NCBI GenBank assembly: GCA_036651815.1
Contig: JAVVXB010000026.1
Span: forward strand, 1 to 42,022
DNA: 42,022 nucleotides
Reading direction: 5' to 3'
From: JAVVXB01 sp036651815
GTDB taxonomy: Bacteria; Bacillota; Clostridia; Christensenellales; CAG-138
Shown here in pieces: positions 9,186 to 16,355 of the stretch; within the stretch, counting starts at the first letter, position 1; the number at the start of each line of letters is the position of its first letter. The notes beneath the pieces were generated by a model. The model searched no databases. It saw only the letters and a list, made by a program, of their open reading frames with translations, and was not told where the DNA came from. Made by a program: the position numbers and the translations under genes.

Positions 9186-9817
9186 TTTTTCGCCTCCCCG
9201 CAGCGCTTTTTGCTGCCGGTGCCGCCTTCCAATACATCCTTGTGATGTATTACATTTCCAACGGTATAGATGCAGCAGCGGCAATCCATCGCAAAGCCGA
9301 AGTGCTGCACGTATGCCCCATCATACTGCGCTTTTTCAACAATTCCCAGTGTATCCCGCCCATTGATTTGCGCCCAGCCGGAGAGTCCCGGCCGCACATC
9401 GTTGGCTGTCATACCCCAGCGGCCGACGTACTTATCACGCTCTGCAATCAAATCTTCCTGATTCCACAGCGCAGGTCGAGGGCCGATCAAAGACATATCC
9501 CCTTTGAAAATATTCCAAAGCTGCGGTAATTCATCCAGGCTGGTCGTCCGCAGAAAGCGCCCGCAACGGGTGATATATTGTTCTGGATTGGTCAGTTGAT
9601 GGGTGGGAATATCATGTGGCGTATCCATCCGCATGGTTCGAAATTTGTAAATAAAAAAATTTCGTTTGCCACGCCCAACACGCTTTTGCGCAAAAAGAAT
9701 CGGGCCGGGCGTATCGGCACGAATACAAAGTATTAGCACAAGCCACACAGGAATAAGTAGGATGCCCGCAAAAAACGAGCATATAATATCCAGTATCCGT
9801 TTCACGGTTTTGTACAT
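9176..9817 (-). CDS. Initiating undecaprenyl-phosphate sugar-1-phosphate transferase
   Basis: A 213-residue monotopic phosphoglycosyl transferase of the bacterial sugar transferase family (PglC/WcaJ catalytic core). It has a hydrophobic re-entrant segment (about 8-32), FAQKRVGRGKR (42-52), YKFRTM (57-62), TSLDELPQLWNI (92-103, catalytic Asp-Glu pair), GDMSLIGPRP (106-115) and RPGLSGWAQINGR (142-154). It loads the first sugar phosphate onto undecaprenyl phosphate. The ATG at 9817 is chosen because AGAAGGA lies six bases upstream; an upstream in-frame ATG at 9865 lacks a site. As the small PglC-like form it lacks the N-terminal four-helix part of WcaJ. It is the first gene of the polysaccharide operon, about 100 nt after the predicted transcription start. 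Confidence 0.92.
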   Translation of the reverse strand: MYKTVKRILDIICSFFAGILLIPVWLVLILCIRADTPGPILFAQKRVGRGKRNFFIYKFRTMRMDTPHDIPTHQLTNPEQYITRCGRFLRTTSLDELPQLWNIFKGDMSLIGPRPALWNQEDLIAERDKYVGRWGMTANDVRPGLSGWAQINGRDTLGIVEKAQYDGAYVQHFGFAMDCRCCIYTVGNVIHHKDVLEGGTGSKKRCGEAKKCK

Positions 9818-9924
9818 ATGTAATCCTTCTTGCACACACGCGGTATTGTGCTGTAATTCTCTCATAAAACACGCGAATATGCGCGCATACGGTAAATGTG
9901 CCTATTTCCCCTCGTAATCTTAAA

Positions 9925-9953
9925 ATTCTATCATGCAAGAAGGTACGTGTCAA
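9925..9953 (-). promoter_or_regulatory. Sigma-A-type promoter of the polysaccharide operon
   Basis: On the minus strand TTGACA (9953-9948) and TAGAAT (9930-9925) are separated by exactly 17 nt, close to the housekeeping consensus. It lies about 108 nt upstream of the first operon ATG, leaving a leader of about 100 nt. That leader contains a perfect palindrome TATGCGCGCATA (9878-9889) and the 11-mer TTTACCGTATG (9896-9886), also present in the LCP gene leader. Confidence 0.8.
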
Positions 9954-10400
9954 ATGATAAGGCCGGCTTGTCCGAACATGACTATAAAATAGATGGTATA
10001 TCACGACAAGCTATGGAACGTATTAAATTTTCCGCTTTCCTTCGCTCCGCATTTTCAGTATCATGCACAATGGCCGCCGGATATCAAACTTAAATGAATT
10101 GTTTTTAAGAACAGTTCCTGTCAGCTTTGCACAGGTTACTCTTGCCGTGCAAAGCTTGCGCTTTGGTTGTTACTGGTTATGCACAATCCTTCTATCTATT
10201 TAAAGCACAGGCCTTGTCACTTTTTTTGTACCCGCTGCATAATCGCATTTCGTGCGTATCAAATGATTAGGTCGACAGGATGATTGCGCATCCTTGTCGA
10301 CCTTCGATCTTCCCAATTAATTATTAACTGAATTTTTTATTGATGCCTTTGCAGAGCGCGCCAACTGGCTCAGCAATCATTTTTCGTCTGGTTCGATTCG
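9954..10400. other. Intergenic region with two long inverted repeats
   Basis: No convincing gene is present. Two strong inverted repeats are visible: GCTTTGCAC/GTGCAAAGC (10124-10132 and 10147-10155) and AGGTCGACAGGATG paired with CATCCTTGTCGACCT (10269-10303, one bulge). Neither is followed by a clear T-run on either strand, so they are weak candidates for intrinsic terminators of the sortase transcript, which must end in this region. Confidence 0.6.
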
Positions 10401-11306
10401 TTACCCTGCTATTCTTTTTGCAACGACCACTAGCCGCCCCTCTTTGGCATGATTGCTGCAAGTGACCAATGTCAACAATTCATCGCCATAGCAGAATTCC
10501 GTATCCACTGGATATTGGGAAGCAGCCGCCACATTTTGACAATAGTTATGAAATGCTTCCTCGGTGTCAATCATTGTATACTGATAAAACTTGAATGTAA
10601 CGTCAGCCCGTATTTCGGTCAGATACACGGATACAATTCTATACGTTCCCGCACGTTCTGGCGTATCAAAGGTCAACGTACGGTGCAACTCGTAGAACGC
10701 CTGCTTCTGCAAACGCTTTAGGTCCCCAAACATCGTACCGTTCTTCATGTTGTGACCATAGATAATTAAATTTGCACGATTGCCGGTCAAGTCGCAGCCT
10801 TCATCGATGAATGGCAATCCGCCTCCGGTTTTTTCACCCAGAAAATCCCTGCGCAGATAGTAACGTGGCCGGTTCAAACTCTGCATCACCGGATAATCCA
10901 ATTTGGTGCCATTGAGCCGCAGCCATCCGACAAAATCTTGGTTCTGTGCCCGCAAGGCCACTAAGTTTTCCATCGAAATGCTGCGCTGTGGCTCTTGTGG
11001 AGCATTCGCCGCCAGCTGCAGGGTCTGTCCGATTGCCGGGGATGTGGACGCGTTCTGCTCCACATCCGCCAGCGTGATCCAGATGATCTCGGCACCCGCT
11101 CCGTTGACCTGGGTACGCAGCGCCTCCATGCGCTTGCTTGCATTCCGCTCCGTCCACAGCCGTTTTCCAACGCCATGGATGCAAACAAGCAGGAGGGCGC
11201 TGAGCATCAGGATCGGTATTGTCCCGCTGCGGCACCTACCGCGTGTGCGCCCCGGACTGCAAGGAGGGCGCTTGCCTGCCGAACAGGCCCTACTTTTTAT
11301 GCGCAC
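10401..11306 (-). CDS. Class B sortase
   Basis: A 301-residue membrane-anchored transpeptidase that attaches surface proteins to peptidoglycan. After a basic N-terminus and a membrane span (about 30-48), the sortase domain carries catalytic H185 in IIYGHNM, C283 in TLVTC and R291 in EGRLVV. The DFVGWL segment (124-129), LDYPVMQ (137-142) and the helix-rich stretch between His and Cys mark class B. The frame opens with GTG at 11306, overlapping the substrate gene by 17 bp. There is no good ribosome site, so coupling is likely and the exact start is uncertain (a later ATG at 11207 is possible but would trim the anchor). The adjacent VPKTG protein is its probable substrate. Confidence 0.9.
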   Translation of the reverse strand: MRIKSRACSAGKRPPCSPGRTRGRCRSGTIPILMLSALLLVCIHGVGKRLWTERNASKRMEALRTQVNGAGAEIIWITLADVEQNASTSPAIGQTLQLAANAPQEPQRSISMENLVALRAQNQDFVGWLRLNGTKLDYPVMQSLNRPRYYLRRDFLGEKTGGGLPFIDEGCDLTGNRANLIIYGHNMKNGTMFGDLKRLQKQAFYELHRTLTFDTPERAGTYRIVSVYLTEIRADVTFKFYQYTMIDTEEAFHNYCQNVAAASQYPVDTEFCYGDELLTLVTCSNHAKEGRLVVVAKRIAG

Positions 11307-12303
11307 GCCGAACCGTAATCAGCACAATGCCCGCAATGGCGCAGAGGCCGACCATCACCAAAATCACCATCCACAGATCGGTCTCCTGACCCGTTTTCGG
11401 AACATCGTCCGTCGGCGTCACCCGGGGCGTTGGTGTAAGCGGCGCAGGGCTTGGTGTTGCCGTAATGATTACGGGTGATTGACTCGCGGGCACGGGTGTT
11501 GGCGTTGTTGGATTCAGCGTTGGCGTCGCAGGAATGGGTGTGGGCGTAGCGGGCACCGGCGTAGGCGTTACTGGAATGGGTGTAGGCGTAGCGGGAANNN
11601 NNNNNNNNNNNNNNNNNNNNNNNNNNNNNNNNNNNNNNNNNNNNNNNNNNNNNNNNNNNNNNNNNNNNNNNNNNNNNNNNNNNNNNNNNNNNNNNNNCGG
11701 CGTAGGCGTTGCTGGAAACGGCGTAGGCGTTGCTGGAATGGGTGTGGGCGTGGCCGGCACCGGCGTAGCAGAATCCAATAGAATCATTTCAGAACGCTGG
11801 GCTACTGCCTTTGGCATTGAATCGGGCAATGCCACCGTCTCCTCCGCGCGGATGAATAGGTCTATCCCCTTTGGAATGCTCTCGCAATTGCTGTCCGCAG
11901 GCGTAAACGCATATTCCCGCGTCATGGTGCTGATTTCTCCGTTCACTGTATAGGAAAAGGAACAGGTTACCAAAATCTTTGCTTTGGCGCTGATCTGCAG
12001 CGCCCGATCCAAGCTTGGGTATTCCTGTGGATAGCTGCTACTCTCTGACATTTGTTTTGTGCCTAAGATCACTGCATTTCCGTCCACTGTTACGGATAGA
12101 TTTGTAATTTCCACCGGCTGCGAGTATGTTTGTATCATGACGGCACCGGTTTCCATATCCTTTGTCTCAATGTTCAATGTCAAAATTCCGGTGCTGCGGA
12201 TATCCACGTGGCCATACGTTTCCTCCTTTGCCAACGCAACAGTACTGCCCAGGCACAGGACGCACAGCAGTGATAATATGCACAAAATTGTTTTTTTCTT
12301 CAC
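11290..12303 (-). CDS. VPKTG-anchored surface protein with Pro-Thr repeat stalk (interrupted by assembly gap)
   Basis: A secreted protein, nominally 337 residues. It has a signal peptide (1-25, ending VALAKEE), a unique domain of about 150 residues (about 26-180) that I do not recognise, a stalk of six-residue repeats (V/I-P-A-T-P-T-P register), then a cell-wall sorting signal: VPKTG (nominal 301-305), a hydrophobic span and the basic tail RRAHKK. A run of 100 N (11598-11697) sits inside the repeat, so the true length is unknown and reading-frame continuity is assumed rather than shown. The start is GTG at 12303, with AGGAGG eight bases upstream. It is co-transcribed with the downstream class B sortase. 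VPKTG resembles the PxTG-type signals of clostridial class B sortases. Confidence 0.88.
   Translation of the reverse strand: MKKKTILCILSLLCVLCLGSTVALAKEETYGHVDIRSTGILTLNIETKDMETGAVMIQTYSQPVEITNLSVTVDGNAVILGTKQMSESSSYPQEYPSLDRALQISAKAKILVTCSFSYTVNGEISTMTREYAFTPADSNCESIPKGIDLFIRAEETVALPDSMPKAVAQRSEMILLDSATPVPATPTPIPATPTPFPATPTPXXXXXXXXXXXXXXXXXXXXXXXXXXXXXXXXXXPATPTPIPVTPTPVPATPTPIPATPTLNPTTPTPVPASQSPVIITATPSPAPLTPTPRVTPTDDVPKTGQETDLWMVILVMVGLCAIAGIVLITVRRAHKK
11494..11770. repeat. 18-nt tandem repeat encoding the Pro-Thr stalk
   Basis: Both flanks of the N-run consist of degenerate 18-nt units, of the type GGCGTAGGCGTTGCTGGA on the plus strand, each coding for six residues of the PATPTP pattern on the minus strand. 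The copy number cannot be read because the gap falls inside the array. Confidence 0.85.
11598..11697. other. Assembly gap of exactly 100 N
   Basis: One hundred consecutive N within the tandem repeat. The round number suggests a placeholder, so the real distance is unknown. It probably marks a repeat the assembler could not resolve. Confidence 0.97.
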
Positions 12304-12494
12304 CGTTTACTCCTCCTTTTTCATGACTCAAACGCAATGGTTGCCCTGCTTTGCCAATCTTATGCACAAGATTTTTAGAAATGTATACAGCATGATGATT
12401 CGACACTCTTTTTTTGATTGATCAGTATTCATCCGTTTCATGAATTCCACACGCAATTGTTACGCGAACCCATCGAATTATATGCATCAAAAAA

Positions 12495-12538
12495 GAGACT
12501 GTCCTTTCCGAACAATCCCTTGTTAAAAGCGCAGTCTC
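12495..12538 (-). terminator. Intrinsic terminator of the SARP gene; repeat copy A
   Basis: Read on the minus strand, GAGACTG (12538-12532) pairs with CAGTCTC (12501-12495), and U6 follows (A-run at 12489-12494). An inner AACAA/TTGTT stem lies within the loop. It begins 15 nt after the regulator stop. It is clearly related to the hairpin at 16280-16325. Confidence 0.75.
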
Positions 12539-12553
12539 CCCGCTTGCCCATTG

Positions 12554-13786
12554 TTATTTCTTTTTGGTAGCCTCATTGCTATATTTTCCTACGCACAGCG
12601 GACACAACCTGAAGTTGAACATGACGTTTGGCTTTGTATCGTCTGCATAGAAAGCTTTTTTTACGCGGTCAATCACCAGTTTTCCCGTCTCATAAGTTGC
12701 GGTAGGCAGCAGCACGACATACTGCGTAGCCGTATAACGCGAGATGGTATCGCCCCGTCGCAGGTTCTGCTGCGCAGCCATCAGCAGTTGCTTCATAAAA
12801 CGCTCCAGCATGAATTGATCCTGCATGCATTCATCTGTCCCCTTCAGGCTGAGGCTAAGCAACGCCAGAAACATGGTGCCGTTGGTACGTTCCAAAATGC
12901 GTCTCTGAAGCTGATAAATCTCATTAAAAATTTCATATTGGCAAACAAATGCGCCAACTCCGCTGTCCTCTTTTTCCAGAGATCCGCGCACCTTTTCAAT
13001 ATCAGCTTCCATTTCCTGATCCGCCTGCACAATCATGTGATAGACGGATCGAATCTCTTCGGAAGGCTGTGCATCGGTCTGTTTGGCATACAAATCGGTT
13101 GTAAAGTAGTACTGTGAAAACGCCTCCCGCTTTTTGCCGGTCTTGACCAGCGCCATCATCAGCTCTAGGTGGAGCCGTTCGTCGAACAAATCCACCTCCA
13201 TGGCTCTTCTGCAGACCGTCACTATGGCATCCTGCTGTTGGTCGACTTTGAGAAGCTCAATGAGCGTGAAGACACCCTCCATATACAGGTCATGGTAGTA
13301 AACGTTTTTGGATACTGCCCATGTCTCGTTGCACACACTGCCCAGAAGCGATCCGGTATACAGCAGCATCATCTTTTGATAACGCATCATGCGGTCTTCG
13401 TTACACATGCCGGGCGTACAGGCCTCCTGAAACAGGCGTTCGAAAGCATATACATCAATCTCGCACTTCAAACGTGGATTCCATTGGTATGCGCCACGGG
13501 TTGTCAGCACAGAATTGTCCAGTACGGTCAGTCCGCTCTGCTCCACAAGCGTACGATACCGGTGCAACAGCGTGCGCAGCGCCGTAGCGGGATTCATACT
13601 CTCTTTTTGAGACCAGAGCATATCCAGCAATTCTTCGTGTGGCACAGGGCGATCACGCTTCAGAATTAAATACTGCAAAAACTGGCTCGTTTTCTTAGCC
13701 TGTCGCAACTGTTCAAGCGCGATGTTACCATCCGCAATAATTTCAAAGCCGCCAAACAGATTGATTTGAACTGATTTATTCTCCAT
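12554..13786 (-). CDS. SARP/BTAD transcriptional regulator with degenerate GGDEF domain
   Basis: A 410-residue regulator. Residues about 5-100 form a SARP-type winged helix (INLFGGFEI; RPVPHEELLDMLW; ALRTLLHRYR). Residues about 110-255 form the helical BTAD repeat domain (CEIDVYAFERLFQEA; LYTGSLLGSV; LHLELMMALVKTGKKREA). The last 130 residues resemble a GGDEF domain: FLALLSLSL near 305, then RRGDTISRYTATQYVVLLP with TATQY where GGDEF should be. It therefore cannot be an active diguanylate cyclase and may be a binding or dimer module. I use ATG 13786 (GGGAG about 12 nt upstream); a GTG extension to 13861 adds an unconserved-looking tail. It lies upstream of and in the same direction as the surface protein and sortase, which it may control. 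Confidence 0.85.
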   Translation of the reverse strand: MENKSVQINLFGGFEIIADGNIALEQLRQAKKTSQFLQYLILKRDRPVPHEELLDMLWSQKESMNPATALRTLLHRYRTLVEQSGLTVLDNSVLTTRGAYQWNPRLKCEIDVYAFERLFQEACTPGMCNEDRMMRYQKMMLLYTGSLLGSVCNETWAVSKNVYYHDLYMEGVFTLIELLKVDQQQDAIVTVCRRAMEVDLFDERLHLELMMALVKTGKKREAFSQYYFTTDLYAKQTDAQPSEEIRSVYHMIVQADQEMEADIEKVRGSLEKEDSGVGAFVCQYEIFNEIYQLQRRILERTNGTMFLALLSLSLKGTDECMQDQFMLERFMKQLLMAAQQNLRRGDTISRYTATQYVVLLPTATYETGKLVIDRVKKAFYADDTKPNVMFNFRLCPLCVGKYSNEATKKK

Positions 13787-14133
13787 ATTGTGTATCAACT
13801 CCCTGGTTTTAGGGCACCAGCTTCCCTTCCTATTCGGTCTTAGGTATGCAATGCGTTTCACTTAGACATTTTTCCCATTTTGGCTAAGTGCAAAGGTAAC
13901 CAGCACCCTTTGATCGTTACCAGTATATTCCAATTCATGGCATGATCCGCAATAAAATCACAGCGCGCATCCAATCTTGGTTTCAACGTTATTGCGCTTT
14001 TGTAGGGCTTCATTCCTACTGGAAAGTCCGCAAGCAATGCTATCGTTCATTGCATTGCAATGCGGATCTTGTTACATGCATCGTTCCTATGCGAATGCTT
14101 GTGCGTTACTTATGCCTTCCGCTTCGTCTAAGC
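13787..14133. other. Upstream region of the SARP gene with several inverted repeats
   Basis: No gene is supported. Visible symmetric elements are CACTTAG/CTAAGTG (13859-13865 and 13884-13890), GGTAAC/GTTACC (13895-13900 and 13916-13921), both within 140 bp of the regulator start, and the perfect palindrome GCATTGCAATGC (14052-14063). A TATACT-like -10 lies on the minus strand at 13927-13922 without a matching -35. No intrinsic terminator for asnA was recognised here. Confidence 0.55.
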
Positions 14134-15141
14134 TTACAGTAGCACAACCCCTGCTTCTCCGCATACCCGAATCGTGTTTGCATCCCAAAGTGAGCTTTGT
14201 ACCTCGCCAATATGCGCTTTGTTCAACAACAGCATGCATAGTCGGGACTGCCCGATGCCCCCGCCGATGGTCAGCGGAAGCTCATTGGCAAGCAGCATCT
14301 TATGGAACGGCAGTTTGCGTCGCTCATCGCAGCCAGAAACCTTCAGCTGATGATCCATGGCTGCCTCGTCCACGCGAATGCCCATTGAAGAAATCTCAAA
14401 TGCGCAATCCAGCAGTGGATTGTAGAACATAATATCGCCGTTGAGAGACCAGTCGTCATAGTCCGGTGCGCGGCCATCATGGGGCTTTCCATCGCTGAGC
14501 TTGCCACCGATGCCGATGATAAAAGCCGTCTTGTGGATTTTTAGGTATCGATATTCCCGCTCCTTGGGCGTTTCCGTTGGATATAGATCTACAAGTGCTT
14601 GGGTTGTGATAAAACTAACATCTCGGCTGATGACCGGATCTAGCACATCGTAGCGTGCACAAAGCACCTGTTGGGTATAATAAATGGCATCCACGATGCT
14701 TTGAACGGTACTCTTGAGCATATCCAGATTTCGCTCTGCGGGCGTAATCACCTTTTCCCAGTCCCACTGATCAACATATACGGAATGCAGATTGTCCAGT
14801 TCCTCATCACGGCGTATGGCGTTCATGTCGGTCACAAGTCCGCGCCCCGGGCGGAACCCATAGCGACCTAACGCGTACCGTTTCCATTTGGCGAGGGAAT
14901 GAACCACCTCCGCATTGGCGCCCGTTGCGGGAATATCAAAGGAGACCGGACGTTCGACACCATTGAGATTATCATTGAGGCCATCCGCAGGATTGACAAA
15001 CAATGGTGCGGACACACGTTTTAAACGCAGTACGGCGGAGAGCGATTCTAAAAACGTATTCTTGATCAGCTCAATTGCAGCCTGCGTATCATATAGACCC
15101 AGTCTGCTAACGTATCCCCCAGGAATTTTCGATTGCAGCAT
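14134..15141 (-). CDS. asnA: Aspartate--ammonia ligase
   Basis: A 335-residue AsnA, making asparagine from aspartate, ammonia and ATP; the E. coli enzyme is about 330 residues. It is related to class II aminoacyl-tRNA synthetases. Supporting stretches are AIELIKNTF near the N-terminus, VSAPLFVNPADGLND (about 44-58), SVYVDQWDWEK (about 116-126), FEISSMGIRVD (about 249-259) and the C-terminal class II motif GGGIGQSRLCMLLL (about 294-307). The ATG at 15141 is preceded by AGGAG with a suitable spacer; the frame's longer 5' extension to 15441 would run across the divergent deoD start and is rejected. It is divergent from deoD, sharing a 151-bp upstream region. No T-box or other riboswitch is seen. 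Confidence 0.94.
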   Translation of the reverse strand: MLQSKIPGGYVSRLGLYDTQAAIELIKNTFLESLSAVLRLKRVSAPLFVNPADGLNDNLNGVERPVSFDIPATGANAEVVHSLAKWKRYALGRYGFRPGRGLVTDMNAIRRDEELDNLHSVYVDQWDWEKVITPAERNLDMLKSTVQSIVDAIYYTQQVLCARYDVLDPVISRDVSFITTQALVDLYPTETPKEREYRYLKIHKTAFIIGIGGKLSDGKPHDGRAPDYDDWSLNGDIMFYNPLLDCAFEISSMGIRVDEAAMDHQLKVSGCDERRKLPFHKMLLANELPLTIGGGIGQSRLCMLLLNKAHIGEVQSSLWDANTIRVCGEAGVVLL

Positions 15142-15230
15142 AAAACTTGCTTCTCCTAAACTAAAATGTAGTTCATCTCTGCCGGCGCAGGAATGTTTGA
15201 CGCATAATTTTCCAATTCTTTGTTTGTCCC

Positions 15231-15261
15231 TTGCAACGAAAGGAATGACATATGTTATAAT
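15231..15261 (+). promoter_or_regulatory. Probable deoD promoter
   Basis: TTGCAA (15231-15236) and TATAAT (15256-15261) with a 19-nt spacer, longer than optimal but with a perfect -10. It lies about 32 bp upstream of the deoD ATG. Confidence 0.5.
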
Positions 15262-15292
15262 CATATCATTAACAATCTCTGGAGGCAAGAAC

Positions 15293-16012
15293 ATGACAAT
15301 ATCCAATACTACGCCGCACATCAATTGCAATCCTGGCGACTTTGGCAAGACGGTTTTGATGCCGGGCGATCCCCTGCGCGCACAACTAATTGCGGAAACA
15401 TATCTTGAAAATGCGGAACTGGTCAACAACGTTCGTGGCATTCAAGGGTATACCGGAAGCTATGCGGGTAAGCGCGTTTCCGTGATGGCCAGCGGCATGG
15501 GCATGCCATCCATGGGGATCTATTCTTTTGAATTATTCAATGTCTTTGGTGTGGAGAACATCATTCGTATCGGCTCTGCCGGCGCAATCCATCCCGATTT
15601 GAAGCTCTTTGATATCGTGTTGGGCATGGGCGCCTGCACAGACTCCAACTACTTCACTAATTTTGGTATTCGTGGGAACTATGCACCCATTGCTGACTAT
15701 GGCTTGTTAAAGAAAGCCACCGATACCTGTGATGCGCGCAAGCTCTCTTACAAGGTTGGAAATCTGTATTCTTCCGATGTGTTTTATGGTGAGACCGGAA
15801 TCCCAGGCACGTTGGAATGGCGTAAGATGGGTGTTCTGGCTGTGGAGATGGAGGCCGCCGCACTCTATATGAACGCTGCGCGCGCCGGTAAAAAGGCTCT
15901 TGCCATCTGTACCATCTCCGACGTGCTGGAAAGTCACGAGGAAACCACCGCGTTGCAACGTCAAACTGCATTTAGCGACATGATGCAGCTTGCACTTTCT
16001 ATCGCAGACTAG
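15293..16012 (+). CDS. deoD: Purine-nucleoside phosphorylase (DeoD type)
   Basis: A 239-residue hexameric-type purine nucleoside phosphorylase for purine salvage. It has GDPLRA (25-30, phosphate site), IRIGSAGAI (91-99), AVEMEAAALY (about 180-189, ribose contact) and the catalytic aspartate in TISDVLES (about 203-210). The length matches the family (about 235-240). The ATG at 15293 is fixed by GGAGG with a seven-base spacer; the open frame extends far upstream to 14915 but that part is antisense to asnA. It is one of only two plus-strand protein genes in the window and is monocistronic, followed by about 340 bp without genes. Confidence 0.95.
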   Translation: MTISNTTPHINCNPGDFGKTVLMPGDPLRAQLIAETYLENAELVNNVRGIQGYTGSYAGKRVSVMASGMGMPSMGIYSFELFNVFGVENIIRIGSAGAIHPDLKLFDIVLGMGACTDSNYFTNFGIRGNYAPIADYGLLKKATDTCDARKLSYKVGNLYSSDVFYGETGIPGTLEWRKMGVLAVEMEAAALYMNAARAGKKALAICTISDVLESHEETTALQRQTAFSDMMQLALSIAD

Positions 16013-16355
16013 AACGCTGTACGCATTGCATTATTTGCGGTTTCGAGTCGATATTCTGTCGGTTCAAGCGGGGGCGTTTACAGATAACGCGCAGTAAATA
16101 TGGCGGTTGACGCGCAGAAACGGCAAAGAACAAGTGCATTTTTTATAAGAATTCAGATGTTAGCCCCGAGAAGTATCTCAGTCATGCGGCGTAAGCGATA
16201 TCCGTCCAGCGCGATGACGAATCGTAAAACACCTCCCTAAAATGTGCACAATTGCTTAGACCACAACCGATACAAAGAGGGGACTGTCCCAACCCGATTG
16301 TTGAAAATCGCGCTAGGGCAGTCCCATTCGTTCATGTTTCTTAGGTCATATGCGC
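16013..16355. other. Intergenic region between convergent deoD and DUF4956 genes
   Basis: No gene or RNA is recognised. The only clear structure is the hairpin repeat at 16280-16325. No separate terminator for deoD is obvious. Confidence 0.6.
16280..16325 (-). terminator. Hairpin downstream of DUF4956 gene; repeat copy B
   Basis: GGGACTGTCCC (16280-16290) pairs with AGGGCAGTCCC (16315-16325) around an inner GATTGTTGAAAATC stem-loop. On the minus strand it is followed by CTCTTTG, a weak T-rich tract, 31 nt after the gene's stop. It shares layout and sequence blocks with the terminator at 12495-12538. Termination is plausible but less certain than for copy A. Confidence 0.55.

Noticed and set aside
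9896..10093. Plus-strand 65-codon frame over the polysaccharide promoter
   Set aside because: Overlaps a consensus promoter on the other strand, and shows no ribosome site or domain.
11494..11770. Tandem repeat array as a CRISPR
   Set aside because: 18-nt contiguous units without spacers, in frame with a Pro-Thr protein stalk, and no cas genes.
10061..12367. TTATGCACA-like sequences (10174, 12360, and TCATGCACA at 10061) as DnaA boxes and a possible origin
   Set aside because: Only scattered single matches, no dense cluster, no adjacent AT-rich unwinding region and no dnaA or dnaN in the window. An exact TTATCCACA at 32119 lies inside a coding gene.
14915..15292. 5' extension of the deoD frame giving a 365-residue protein
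   Set aside because: The extension is antisense to asnA; the ATG at 15293 has GGAGG and matches the DeoD N-terminus.
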